64,000 nt of DNA from Hymenobacter actinosclerus. GTDB lineage: Bacteria > Bacteroidota > Bacteroidia > Cytophagales > Hymenobacteraceae. Numbering within the stretch: the first letter of the stretch is position 1; every line of letters begins with the position of its first letter. The stretch lies in assembly GCF_900111515.1 (NCBI RefSeq), contig NZ_FOHS01000001.1, positions 751,419-815,418 of the forward strand. Direction: 5' to 3'. Of the stretch, positions 14,785-23,158 are shown in pieces. The notes beneath the pieces were generated by a model. That model was not told where the DNA came from, made no database searches, and was given only the letters and a program-made list of their open reading frames with translations. Both the position numbers and the translations under genes were made by a program.

Positions 14785-16991
14785 AGCGGGGCGGGGTACG
14801 GGGCGGCTGGCTGTGGCTCGGACTTCAGTCCGTAGCCCGAGCATTGCCTGCGGTTCTCACGGGCGGGCTACGGACTGAAGTCCGGGCCACAGCCATAGCC
14901 GCCACGCTGCTGCTGCTAGCCGGCAGCGCCAGCGGACAGGAGTACCCGCGCCCGCCGGTGCCCGACCTCGACCGGCTCACGCAGGAGCTGTTTGCCGAAA
15001 TCCAGAGCGACGAAAGCGGCGTGGCTTATGAGGACCTCTACGAAACCCTGCTGCTCTACTACCAGACCCCGCTCAACCTCAACCTGGCCTCGCGCGACGA
15101 GCTGCGGAGTTTGCTGCTGCTCTCTGAAACTCAGATAACCCACCTGCTGGAGCACCGCCAGCGGACTGGTCCGCTGCTGAGCTTCTATGAGCTGCAAAGC
15201 GTCGAGGGGTTCGATTTGCGCACCATTTACCGCATCGCGCCCTTCGTGGCGGTGCTGACGTCGGACCCCAACGCGGCCCGCGGCAACCTCTGGCAGCGCA
15301 TCGCCCACGAAGAAAACAACGCCCTGTTTCTGCGCTACGAGCGCACCGTGCAGGGCCGCCCCGGCTACGGCCCCGCCGATACCACCAGCACCGGCCGGCC
15401 CGCCACCCGCTACCTGGGCTCGCCCGACAAGCTGCTGCTGCGCTACCGCGTGAGCCGGAGCCGCGACTTCAGCCTGGGCTTCACGGCCGAAAAAGATGCC
15501 GGCGAGCAGCTCGTCTGGGACCCCGGTACCCGCCGCTACGGCGCCGATTTCTACTCGGCTCACTTCGTGGTGCAGGAGCGGGGCCGGCTCAAAACCCTGG
15601 CTTTGGGCGACTATCAGCTGCAATTCGGGCAGGGGCTGCTGCTGTCGTCGGGCTTTGTGGTGGGCAAGGGGGCCGAAACCATTACCACCGTGCGCCGCAG
15701 CTCGGTGGGCGTGCGGCCCTACGCCTCGGTGCTCGAAAACTCATTTTTTCGGGGCGCGGCGGCTACGGTGGCCGTTACACCCACGGTGCGGGCCACCGTG
15801 TTCGGCTCGCGCAAGCGCGTCGATGCCTCGTTGCAGCAGGCCCAGGATTCGCTGACCGATTTCCGCGAGTTTACGTCGGGGTTGCAGCTGAGCGGGTTTC
15901 ACCGTACGCCCACCGAGCTGGCCAACCGCGAAGTGCTGCGCGAAACCGTGCTCGGCGGCCACGCCCAATACACCAGCCCCGACGGCGACCTGCAAATCGG
16001 GGCCACGGCCGTGAATACGCAGTTCGACAAGCCCCTGCAACGCCGCGACGAGCTGTACAACAAGTACGAGTTGCGCGGCGACCGGAACCTGGCCCTGGGC
16101 GTCCACTACAGCTACGTGTGGCGCAACCTGCTGCTGTTCGGCGAAACGGCCCGCAGTGCGGGTGGCGGCCTGGGCACCGTGAACGGGCTGCTGGCCAGCC
16201 TGTCGCCGGCCGTGGATATAGCGGTGCTCCAGCGCCACTACGCCCGCAATTTTCACACGCTCTACGGCAACGCGTTCGGCGAAAACACGCGCAACATCAA
16301 CGAAAACGGACTGTATGTGGGCCTGAAAGTGCGGCCCGCGCCGCGCTGGGAGGCTTCGGCCTACTACGACCGGTTCAGCTTCCCGTGGCTGCGCTACCAG
16401 GTGGGCGCCCCCAGCGCGGGCCACGACTGGCTTGTGCGCCTCACCTTCAGCCCCAGCAAAACCAGCCTGCTTTATGCTCAGATCCGCCAGCGCACCAAGG
16501 CCTACGACGCCGACACGCTGCGGGCCGTACCGCTGCCCGTGCCCACCCAGCGCCGCAGCCTGCTCTTGTTTTACGATACCAGCCCGCTGCCCCAGCTCAG
16601 CCTGCGCACCCGCGTGCAGGGCAGCCGCTACCGCGAAGACGGCGGCGGCCCCGCCCGCCACGGCTACGTGCTGGCCCAGGACGTAACCGTGCAGCCCCTG
16701 CGCCGCCTGCGCCTCTCGGCCCGCTACGCCCTCTTCGACACCGACGACTACGACACCCGCCAGTACGTGTTCGAGCAGGACGTGCTCTACGCTTTCTCCA
16801 TTCCGGTACTCGCCGGCCAGGGCACCCGCACCTACGTGCTGGCCCAGTTCGACGTCAACCGCCACCTCACGCTCTGGCTGCGCTACGCCGACACCCACTA
16901 CCGCCACCAGGACACCATCGGCTCGGGACTAGACGAAATCCAGGGCAACCGCCGCTCCGACGTAAAAGCCCAGCTACGGTACCGGTTTTAG
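14781..16991 (+). CDS. Helix-hairpin-helix plus beta-barrel outer-membrane protein
   Basis: 736 residues from the ATG that overlaps the previous stop. The N-terminus is odd: a palindrome (14809-14894) encodes about residues 10-38, ahead of a normal signal core AIAATLLLLAGSASGQE. A ComEA-like HhH region follows (LNLNLASRDELRSLLLL, THLLEHRQRTGPLLSFYELQSV, about 85-135). The rest is strand-rich with Arg/Tyr-Phe girdles (LLLRYRVSRSRDFSLGFTAEKD, LGDYQLQFGQGLLLSSGF, YVGLKVRPAPRWEASAYYDRF) and ends in a C-terminal aromatic strand, LRYRF. This fits Bacteroidetes HhH-barrel proteins of unknown function. The stop codon is the first unit of a TTAG heptamer array. Confidence 0.72.
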   Translation: MKRGGVRGGWLWLGLQSVARALPAVLTGGLRTEVRATAIAATLLLLAGSASGQEYPRPPVPDLDRLTQELFAEIQSDESGVAYEDLYETLLLYYQTPLNLNLASRDELRSLLLLSETQITHLLEHRQRTGPLLSFYELQSVEGFDLRTIYRIAPFVAVLTSDPNAARGNLWQRIAHEENNALFLRYERTVQGRPGYGPADTTSTGRPATRYLGSPDKLLLRYRVSRSRDFSLGFTAEKDAGEQLVWDPGTRRYGADFYSAHFVVQERGRLKTLALGDYQLQFGQGLLLSSGFVVGKGAETITTVRRSSVGVRPYASVLENSFFRGAAATVAVTPTVRATVFGSRKRVDASLQQAQDSLTDFREFTSGLQLSGFHRTPTELANREVLRETVLGGHAQYTSPDGDLQIGATAVNTQFDKPLQRRDELYNKYELRGDRNLALGVHYSYVWRNLLLFGETARSAGGGLGTVNGLLASLSPAVDIAVLQRHYARNFHTLYGNAFGENTRNINENGLYVGLKVRPAPRWEASAYYDRFSFPWLRYQVGAPSAGHDWLVRLTFSPSKTSLLYAQIRQRTKAYDADTLRAVPLPVPTQRRSLLLFYDTSPLPQLSLRTRVQGSRYREDGGGPARHGYVLAQDVTVQPLRRLRLSARYALFDTDDYDTRQYVFEQDVLYAFSIPVLAGQGTRTYVLAQFDVNRHLTLWLRYADTHYRHQDTIGSGLDEIQGNRRSDVKAQLRYRF
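14809..14894. repeat. Palindrome inside the 5' end of a coding sequence
   Basis: 31-base arms 14809-14839 and 14864-14894 differ at one position (core GGACTTCAGTCCGTAGCCCG) around a 24-base loop. It begins 28 bases after the ATG of the HhH-barrel gene and is translated into the region ahead of the signal-peptide core. Confidence 0.9.
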
Positions 16992-17175
16992 GTGTTAGAG
17001 CTTAGGTATTAGGGCTTAGAAGCTATTTGAGTTAACCCCGCACGGTGTAGAGACGCATAGTTGCGTCTCGTCGTTGAACGGTCGTTGAACGGTCATGTAG
17101 AAACACCTCAGCAACGACGAGACGCGATGGGTCGCGTCTCTACACCGTGCGGGGTTAACTCAAACAGCTTCTTAG
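16988..17175. repeat. TTAG heptamer array plus family D palindrome
   Basis: TTAG begins at 16988, 16995, 17002, 17009 and 17016, exactly 7 apart; the first contains the stop codon TAG of the HhH gene. Inverted arms 17015-17079 and 17110-17175 follow, with GTGTAGAGACGC and GCGTCTCGTCGTTG cores. Confidence 0.9.
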
Positions 17176-17263
17176 AGAAATGCTTGAATAAAGGTTGGAA
17201 TAACGTTCGGAGGCAGCGCGCAACAGCAGAATTTCGCGGTACGGTCTAAGAAGTAAAAGCGCA

Positions 17264-17308
17264 AAAAAACGGTCATCCCGCGCCAAAGGCGAAGGATGAC
17301 CGTTTTTT
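17264..17308. terminator. Bidirectional terminator between convergent genes
   Basis: A 15-bp stem, AAAAAACGGTCATCC / GGATGACCGTTTTTT (17264-17278 and 17294-17308), has A and T tracts on both sides. It serves the plus-strand HhH gene and the minus-strand metalloprotease. Confidence 0.85.
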
Positions 17309-17323
17309 CTAAGCTCTAAAGGC

Positions 17324-20300
17324 TTATTGCTTCAGCAGGCGCACTACGCTCGTGCCGTTGGGCAGGTCAAGGTGCAGCTGGTAGATGCCGGCCCCCAGGG
17401 GGCTCAGGTCGAGGCTGGTTTGCAGCTCGGCCGCGCCTTTGGTCAGCGTCCGGGTTTGTACCAGGCGGCCCACAGCGTCAGTCACGCGCAGCGTGACGGG
17501 GCCGCGCTGGTCGTTGCCGATGCGTACCCGGAACAGGCCGGTGCTGGGGTTCGGGGCCACCTCAATACCCTGCAGGGCGGCCGCTACAGTGCGCGTAATC
17601 ACCGAAACCGTCTGGCAGGCCTGGTTCGAGTAATCCGAAGCGCCGGCCGTGTTGATGGCCCGCACGCGGTAGCAGTACTGGCCGTTGGCCGTCACCTTGT
17701 CGGTGTAGAAGGTGGTGCCGGCGGCTACGGTGCCTACTTTGGCAAAGGTGCCGGTGCTGCCCAGGGCACGCTCAATCTCATAGCCCGTTTCGTTGGTCGC
17801 GTTATCCAGCCAGATCAGGTCGATATCGGCGCCCGTCGTAGTAGTTACCGGGGCCAGAACCGTTAGGGAGGTAGGCGCGAGGGGCAGCTCATCCAGGGTA
17901 CATACTTCCAGGCTCCAGCCCGTCAGCGTGCCGCCGTTGCCGGGCTTGTTGTCAACGATGGTGAGCGTCCAGTTGCCGTTGGCGGGCGAATTGAGCAGCT
18001 CGCCGAGCGGGTTGAGCGGGCGTACCGTCGAGCCGGCTACCAGCGGGCAGGCCAGGGCCGCAGTGGCCGCGTCGTCGAAGCTCAGGCTCAGGTTGCCGGT
18101 GCCGGGGCAGGTGCGCGAGAACAGCACCACCCGCCGGCCGGCGGGGTTGGTGAGCGAAATTTCCAGCTCGCTCACGTCGGGGTGCGTGATGGCCAGGTTG
18201 CGCACCCGGATGTTGGAGGCGCGGTTGGTGTTGGTTACGGCGATGATGGAGGTAACCGTAGCCGTTGCCGCGTCCGAAATGGTGAGCGGTACGTTGGTGG
18301 CGGCCAGCGTCTGGCAGGTCTGGGTGCCGGTTGTGAAGCTGGTTACGGCCGAGTAAGGGCCCGGGCCGCAGCCGCTGAGCGCCCGTACCCGCACAAAGTA
18401 CTGAGTGGAAGCCTGCAGCTGGTTGGGCACGAAGCTGTTGGCGGGGCTGATGGTTTGGGTAATGACGCCGGTCGTGAAGGCGGCATCAAGCGCTACCTGC
18501 ACTTCGTAGCCCGTGGCATTGGGCACGGCCGACCAGGTAATGGCCGGGCGCAGGCTGTTGCGGGTGCTGGCCGTAATCGGGGCCGTAATGGTTGGCGCCT
18601 GCGAGATGCCCGGCAGAATGGTCAGCAGCACATCGAGCGTGCGCGTGTCGGTGCCGCTCACGCCCGTCAGCTGCAGCGTGTAGGTGCCCGAAACAGCTGC
18701 GTTGGTCGTGGTAATAGTGGCCGTGCTGCTGGTGCCGGCTGCTACCGTAGTGGCGGGGTAGGTAACCGTTACGCCGGCGGGCAGGCCGGTGGCGGCCAGC
18801 GTTACCTGGCCGGTGAAGCCCTGGAGCTGGCCTACGGTGAAGGCTACCGTGCCCGAGCTGCCGGCGCAGAAGCTGAGGGCGCTGGCCGGTCCGGCCGGGC
18901 CCTGCAGGAAGAAGGTTGGCCCGGCGGGCACCTCAACCTTGAAGTTGTTGTCCGAAACATCGAAGAAGATGCCGCCCGTGGCCTGCACCTTGATGCGGGC
19001 CTGGGCCGTGGCGGCCACGCTGGCCGGGAGCGTCAGGGTTTCGTAGCCGTCGTTGGGCGTGTTGGCCAGCAGCGTCGTCGGGAAGGTCAGCCCGCCGTCG
19101 GTCGAGAGCAGAATATCAACATTGGCCGCGCTGATGGGTGCCTGGGTGGTGTTGGCCACATCCCAACTCACCTGCTGCGGCGCGCCCACCAGCCAGGTGG
19201 TGGCGGCCGAGTTGGGGGCCGTTACCACGAAGGGGCCGGCCGTGGGCACTACCACCACGTTCATCGAGTCGTAATCGACCCCGCCGCCGCCGGCGCGGTT
19301 GTCGCGGGCTACGAGGCGGAAGATGAGGCGGCGGCCGTACGTCGGCAGCAGCTCACCCTTGGTCTGGGTGTTGTTGAGAACGTCGGCCAGGCGCGGGAAG
19401 GTGCGCGAGGGGCTGGTGGTGGGGGCGAAAACGCGGAACAACGGAGCATCGGCCGCCGGGGCGCCGGGTGCGCCGGCTGGCCCCAGGTTGTACTGCTCCC
19501 ACGAGTAGGTAAGCGCGTCGTTGTTCACGTCGGTGGCCGAGCCGGTGAGCGTGAAGGGCGTGCGCACCGGAATGGCGTAGTTGCGGCCGGCATTCACGAC
19601 CGGGGCCGTGTTGCCGGTGGGCGTGTTCACCGAGCAGTTGCCATTGCCCGTGATGTGGGCTACAATCTGGTCGAAGCTGCGTGAGTGGAAGAAGGCGTCG
19701 GAGTTGGGCTGGGTGTTATCAGCCCCGCAGATACCGGCGTAGGCCATAATGGTGGTGCCCGAACCCGGCTCGTAGGCCGAAGTAGTGGCCCGGTTGCCGC
19801 CGCCGCAGGAGCCGGTCTGGCTGTTAAACGTATGGTCGCCACCGAACTGGTGGCCCATTTCGTGAGCTACATAGTCTACATCGAAGGCGTCGCCGATGGG
19901 GCTGCTGGTGCCGGTTACGCCGCGGGCCTTGCCCGAATTGACGCACACCGAAGGCCGTTGGGCCACGCCCCCGCCGTTGGTGCTGAACACGTGGCCAATA
20001 TCGTAGTTGGCATTGCCAATGAGGTTGTCGACGTTGGTCTGGTTCTCATTGAGCATCGTACTGCCATTGTTGTTGGTGTACGGGTCGGTAGTGGCGTCGA
20101 AATAAATCAGCTTGTCGTTGTCGGGCACTATCACCATGCGCACGGCCACTTCGCGCTCGTAAATGCCGTTCACGCGGTTCATAGACGTGGCCATGGCCGC
20201 CATTACGGTTTCCTTGGTACCGCCGTGGAAGGCCGAGTATTCGGCTGTGGCGGCCAGGGCCAGCCGGTAGGTGCGCAGGGTAGTGCCGTTGGCTACGGCC

Positions 20301-20899
20301 GCGCGCTGGGCGTTTGTCAGCTTCACTTCCGGCTCGCTGCCATCGGGCGAGGCAACGGCGCACGCAAAGGCGGGCAGCAGCATGTTGCGCCGCTCAAATA
20401 CCAGGTGCGTGCTGCTGCCCTGGGCCGTCGGGTCGATGTATACAGTGTAGCCGGCGGCCAGAATCTGGGCATGGAAGCCGGCGGGCGTTACGTCGAGGCG
20501 GGCCGTGGCCGACGCATCGTCGAGGCCCTGGGCTAGGTAGGTGCGGATGCTGGGGTAGCGGGCGGCCAGCGCCGGCGACATTACCGGCACCTGCTCTACC
20601 CGAAACCGCTGCGAAGTGCCGTTGGGCAGGGGCAGCGAAATAACCGTGGCCGCGCCCCGGTTGCCGGTGCGCTCAAGCGGCGCGGTGCTCAGGGCCTCGC
20701 GCACGGCATCGAGCTGAAAATCGACCGTCCGGAAGTGGGTGAGGGCCTGCGTGGCGGCGCGGGCCTGGGCTGGCACGCGGGCCGCATCGGCCCACAGCAC
20801 GCGCTGGGCCTGGGCTACCGGCGCAGCTGCCAGCAGCAGCGCCGAACCGGCCAGCAGCGGCCGCCAGGCCCGTTGCAGCAGAGTAGAAAGTGGTTGCAT
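17324..20899 (-). CDS. Secreted reprolysin-like zinc metalloprotease with T9SS tail
   Basis: 1191 residues with a signal peptide (LLAGSALLLAAAPVAQAQ), a propeptide region, then the metzincin site HEMGHQFGGDHTF (HExxHxxGxxH, about 345-355). The segment PVRTPFTLTGSATDVNNDALTYSWEQ is Ig-like. A fibronectin III-type region contains ATGYEVQVALDAAF. A P/homoB domain follows (NIRVRNLAITHPDVSELEISL to GWSLEVC), then a second Fn3 (DNATNETGYEIERAL), and last a type IX secretion C-terminal domain (EVAPNPSTGLFRVRIG to GIYQLHLDLPNGTSVVRLLK). It is exported by Sec and then T9SS to the surface or medium as a protease, presumably feeding peptides to the S46 enzyme. The T9SS machinery is outside this window. 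Confidence 0.93.
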   Translation of the reverse strand: MQPLSTLLQRAWRPLLAGSALLLAAAPVAQAQRVLWADAARVPAQARAATQALTHFRTVDFQLDAVREALSTAPLERTGNRGAATVISLPLPNGTSQRFRVEQVPVMSPALAARYPSIRTYLAQGLDDASATARLDVTPAGFHAQILAAGYTVYIDPTAQGSSTHLVFERRNMLLPAFACAVASPDGSEPEVKLTNAQRAAVANGTTLRTYRLALAATAEYSAFHGGTKETVMAAMATSMNRVNGIYEREVAVRMVIVPDNDKLIYFDATTDPYTNNNGSTMLNENQTNVDNLIGNANYDIGHVFSTNGGGVAQRPSVCVNSGKARGVTGTSSPIGDAFDVDYVAHEMGHQFGGDHTFNSQTGSCGGGNRATTSAYEPGSGTTIMAYAGICGADNTQPNSDAFFHSRSFDQIVAHITGNGNCSVNTPTGNTAPVVNAGRNYAIPVRTPFTLTGSATDVNNDALTYSWEQYNLGPAGAPGAPAADAPLFRVFAPTTSPSRTFPRLADVLNNTQTKGELLPTYGRRLIFRLVARDNRAGGGGVDYDSMNVVVVPTAGPFVVTAPNSAATTWLVGAPQQVSWDVANTTQAPISAANVDILLSTDGGLTFPTTLLANTPNDGYETLTLPASVAATAQARIKVQATGGIFFDVSDNNFKVEVPAGPTFFLQGPAGPASALSFCAGSSGTVAFTVGQLQGFTGQVTLAATGLPAGVTVTYPATTVAAGTSSTATITTTNAAVSGTYTLQLTGVSGTDTRTLDVLLTILPGISQAPTITAPITASTRNSLRPAITWSAVPNATGYEVQVALDAAFTTGVITQTISPANSFVPNQLQASTQYFVRVRALSGCGPGPYSAVTSFTTGTQTCQTLAATNVPLTISDAATATVTSIIAVTNTNRASNIRVRNLAITHPDVSELEISLTNPAGRRVVLFSRTCPGTGNLSLSFDDAATAALACPLVAGSTVRPLNPLGELLNSPANGNWTLTIVDNKPGNGGTLTGWSLEVCTLDELPLAPTSLTVLAPVTTTTGADIDLIWLDNATNETGYEIERALGSTGTFAKVGTVAAGTTFYTDKVTANGQYCYRVRAINTAGASDYSNQACQTVSVITRTVAAALQGIEVAPNPSTGLFRVRIGNDQRGPVTLRVTDAVGRLVQTRTLTKGAAELQTSLDLSPLGAGIYQLHLDLPNGTSVVRLLKQ

Positions 20900-20931
20900 A
20901 GAGAAAGAGAAGGGTGAGAAAGAATAGAAAA

Positions 20932-20966
20932 AGGGCGTCTTCCCGCAGTTGTCAGGAAAACGCCCT
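20932..20966 (-). promoter_or_regulatory. Hairpin in the metalloprotease leader
   Basis: AGGGCGTCTTCC (20932-20943) pairs with GGAAAACGCCCT (20955-20966), one mismatch, 33 bases before the start codon on the minus strand. It may be a leader hairpin or a terminator of upstream transcription followed by a TTTTT tract on the minus strand. Confidence 0.45.
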
Positions 20967-21156
20967 CAAGATAGAATTTTTGTCGGCAGCCAGCCGCATT
21001 TATTGCCAAAATGGCAAAGCATTTCCTCTCGAACGCCCGCCCCGCCGGCCAGCACCGGCAGGTGGTGCCGCGCACTGCCGTACGCCGGCCCAGTTTACCT
21101 CTCAGGCAGCCTCCAGGCCACTAACCCAGCCTGCAGGCCGCAGCGTTGGGGCTGGG

Positions 21157-23100
21157 CTAGGCATCCGTTTTCAGCAGCACCAGCTGAGCTTTGTCGGCGG
21201 CGCTTACTTTGCGGCGGAACTCCAGATAGGCCGGATAGTCGGCGCGGGCGAAACGGGTGCGCGGCATTTCGAGGCGGCGCACGTAGCGGAGGCTGCCGTT
21301 GGGCAGGGCCAGCAGCTGGCTGGAATAGGTACCGAAGGGGGTGCTCAGTTGCACGGGGGCGGGTAGCCGTTCGGGCTGCAGGCTGGCCGGCAGGTGCAGG
21401 TGTACGGTATCGAGCTGGGTGAAGGCATGATCGAGCCAGATATCGGTTTGCCGCTCGCCTACGGTGGCGGTGGGGGCCGGCAGGCGACTGAGCAGGTTGG
21501 GGGCAAGGAACACGCGCTTGCCGCTGGGCGGGGCCAGGCCGGGCAGCGTGAGGGCCAGCGTTTCTACTAAACCCGGTACCGGGGCCGTGGCCGGCAGCGG
21601 CTGGAAACCTACTTTGTTGAGCGTGAAATTGCCCAAAGCCAGACGGCTGCCCACGTGCTTTTTCTGCTCGCTCAGCTCCAGGCCCGCCAGGCCGGCCACG
21701 GCGTCGTACTCGAGGCCGGTGCGCAGCGTACGCAGGGTAGCGGTGGCGTTGCCGTCAGTATCCAGGTACACATCGGCGCGGCGCTGGCGGCGGTTTTCGG
21801 CGGCTCCGTAGCGGGGCGTGGACACCAGCCGGCCACCTTCGGGCAGCAGCAGCAGCGCGTGGCGGTTGCCCGTAAAGCCGCCCATATAGCCGAAGGGGTT
21901 GGTTTGGTCGGTGCATTCCAGCCACACGGTATCGGCCCTGGCCGCCTGGGTCAGGGGCACGCACAGCACTACGTGGTTGAACTGCGAGCTGGGGAAGTCG
22001 GTGCGGATATCGTGCGCATCGGGGCCGGCTTTTATCAGGGCGGCGTGGGCCGTTATGCCGGCCGCGCTCAGCAGGGCCTGGCAGTAATTGGTCAGGGCCT
22101 TGCAGTCGCCGTAGCCCTTGGCAGCCACGTCGGCGGCCGGAAACGTCTGCCAGCCGCCCAGCCCCAGCTGCACCGAAATGTAGCGGGTGTTGGCCTGCAG
22201 AAACCGGTATACTTTCCGGATGCGGGCCCGCTCGTCGGTTTCGCCGGCCACCAGCGCCTGCATACCGGCCACCAGGGCAGGGGGCAGCGTGGCCCGGTTG
22301 GCATTCAGCTCGTAAGTCCAGCGGCTGAGGTCGGCCCAGCTGTTGAGTTTGCCTGTATAGCCCTGCACTTCAAATTCGCTGGGCGCCGTGAACACGACCG
22401 GCGTCAGCTCCGACACCGGCGGCGCGTCGGCTTCTCCCTCCAGCGCCACCAGGTTCTGCACCCGCCACTCGTATACCTGCTGGCTGCCCTGCGTGCTTTT
22501 GGCCAGCGCCGTGCCGGCCGGCAGCCGCTGCTCCTGGAAGCGCAGGTTCAGTCCGGCCGGCATCACCACCTTAAACGTGGCCTCCTGCACGCTGAACTGC
22601 TCGGTGCGCTGGGGCTGCCAGGTTGAGTAAAACAGCGCATTGTCCGACACTACCTCGTACTCGAACTCGACGGTGTAAGGATACGTGGGCTGGCTCAGGT
22701 CGGCTACCCGGCCGCGGGCGTCGGTGGCCAGGCTGAAGCCGTCGGAAAGGCTGATGTCGCGGATGTCCTGGGCGCGTAGCTGCCGCAGCTGCCGGCCGCT
22801 GGCGTCGTACACCGCGCCCCGGAAGTAGCTGATGCGGTTAAGCGAGCTGTAGTACACCAGCTCGGAAGCCCAGCCGCTGCCGGCCTCGTCGAGAATGGTG
22901 GTGGCCCGCAGCACCGTTTCCACCGTCCGGGCCGCCGATTTCACGGTCAGCAGCTCATCGTGGCGACGCTCCACGGCGTGGGCATTTTCGCGCAATGTGG
23001 CGGGCAGCTCGGCCACCGCGTATTTGGGCGCCGGGCCGGCCAGAGCAGCCGGCGGGCCGCCACCCAGAATAAAGGCAAAAGCCAGCGGGATAAATCGCAT
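21157..23100 (-). CDS. DUF3857 and transglutaminase-like periplasmic protein (catalytic Cys present)
   Basis: 647 residues from ATG 23100 with signal peptide FIPLAFAFILGGGPPAALA. The N-terminal DUF3857 beta domain includes LVYYSSLNRISYFRGAVYD and YPYTVEFEYEVV. The transglutaminase-like core has Cys333 in KGYGDCKALTNYCQALL, His in QFNHVVLCVP and Asp in ECTDQTNPFG, a complete Cys-His-Asp set. A C-terminal beta domain follows (DUF3858-like). The substrate is unknown; the fold supports cysteine peptidase, transglutaminase or peptidoglycan-related roles. It is last of three homologous genes in a row, 58 bp after its neighbour. Confidence 0.9.
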   Translation of the reverse strand: MRFIPLAFAFILGGGPPAALAGPAPKYAVAELPATLRENAHAVERRHDELLTVKSAARTVETVLRATTILDEAGSGWASELVYYSSLNRISYFRGAVYDASGRQLRQLRAQDIRDISLSDGFSLATDARGRVADLSQPTYPYTVEFEYEVVSDNALFYSTWQPQRTEQFSVQEATFKVVMPAGLNLRFQEQRLPAGTALAKSTQGSQQVYEWRVQNLVALEGEADAPPVSELTPVVFTAPSEFEVQGYTGKLNSWADLSRWTYELNANRATLPPALVAGMQALVAGETDERARIRKVYRFLQANTRYISVQLGLGGWQTFPAADVAAKGYGDCKALTNYCQALLSAAGITAHAALIKAGPDAHDIRTDFPSSQFNHVVLCVPLTQAARADTVWLECTDQTNPFGYMGGFTGNRHALLLLPEGGRLVSTPRYGAAENRRQRRADVYLDTDGNATATLRTLRTGLEYDAVAGLAGLELSEQKKHVGSRLALGNFTLNKVGFQPLPATAPVPGLVETLALTLPGLAPPSGKRVFLAPNLLSRLPAPTATVGERQTDIWLDHAFTQLDTVHLHLPASLQPERLPAPVQLSTPFGTYSSQLLALPNGSLRYVRRLEMPRTRFARADYPAYLEFRRKVSAADKAQLVLLKTDA

Positions 23101-23158
23101 GAGATAAGGCTTGAACAGTTGGCAGTTGCGGCTGCCGGCGGGTAACCGGCCGCTGCTA

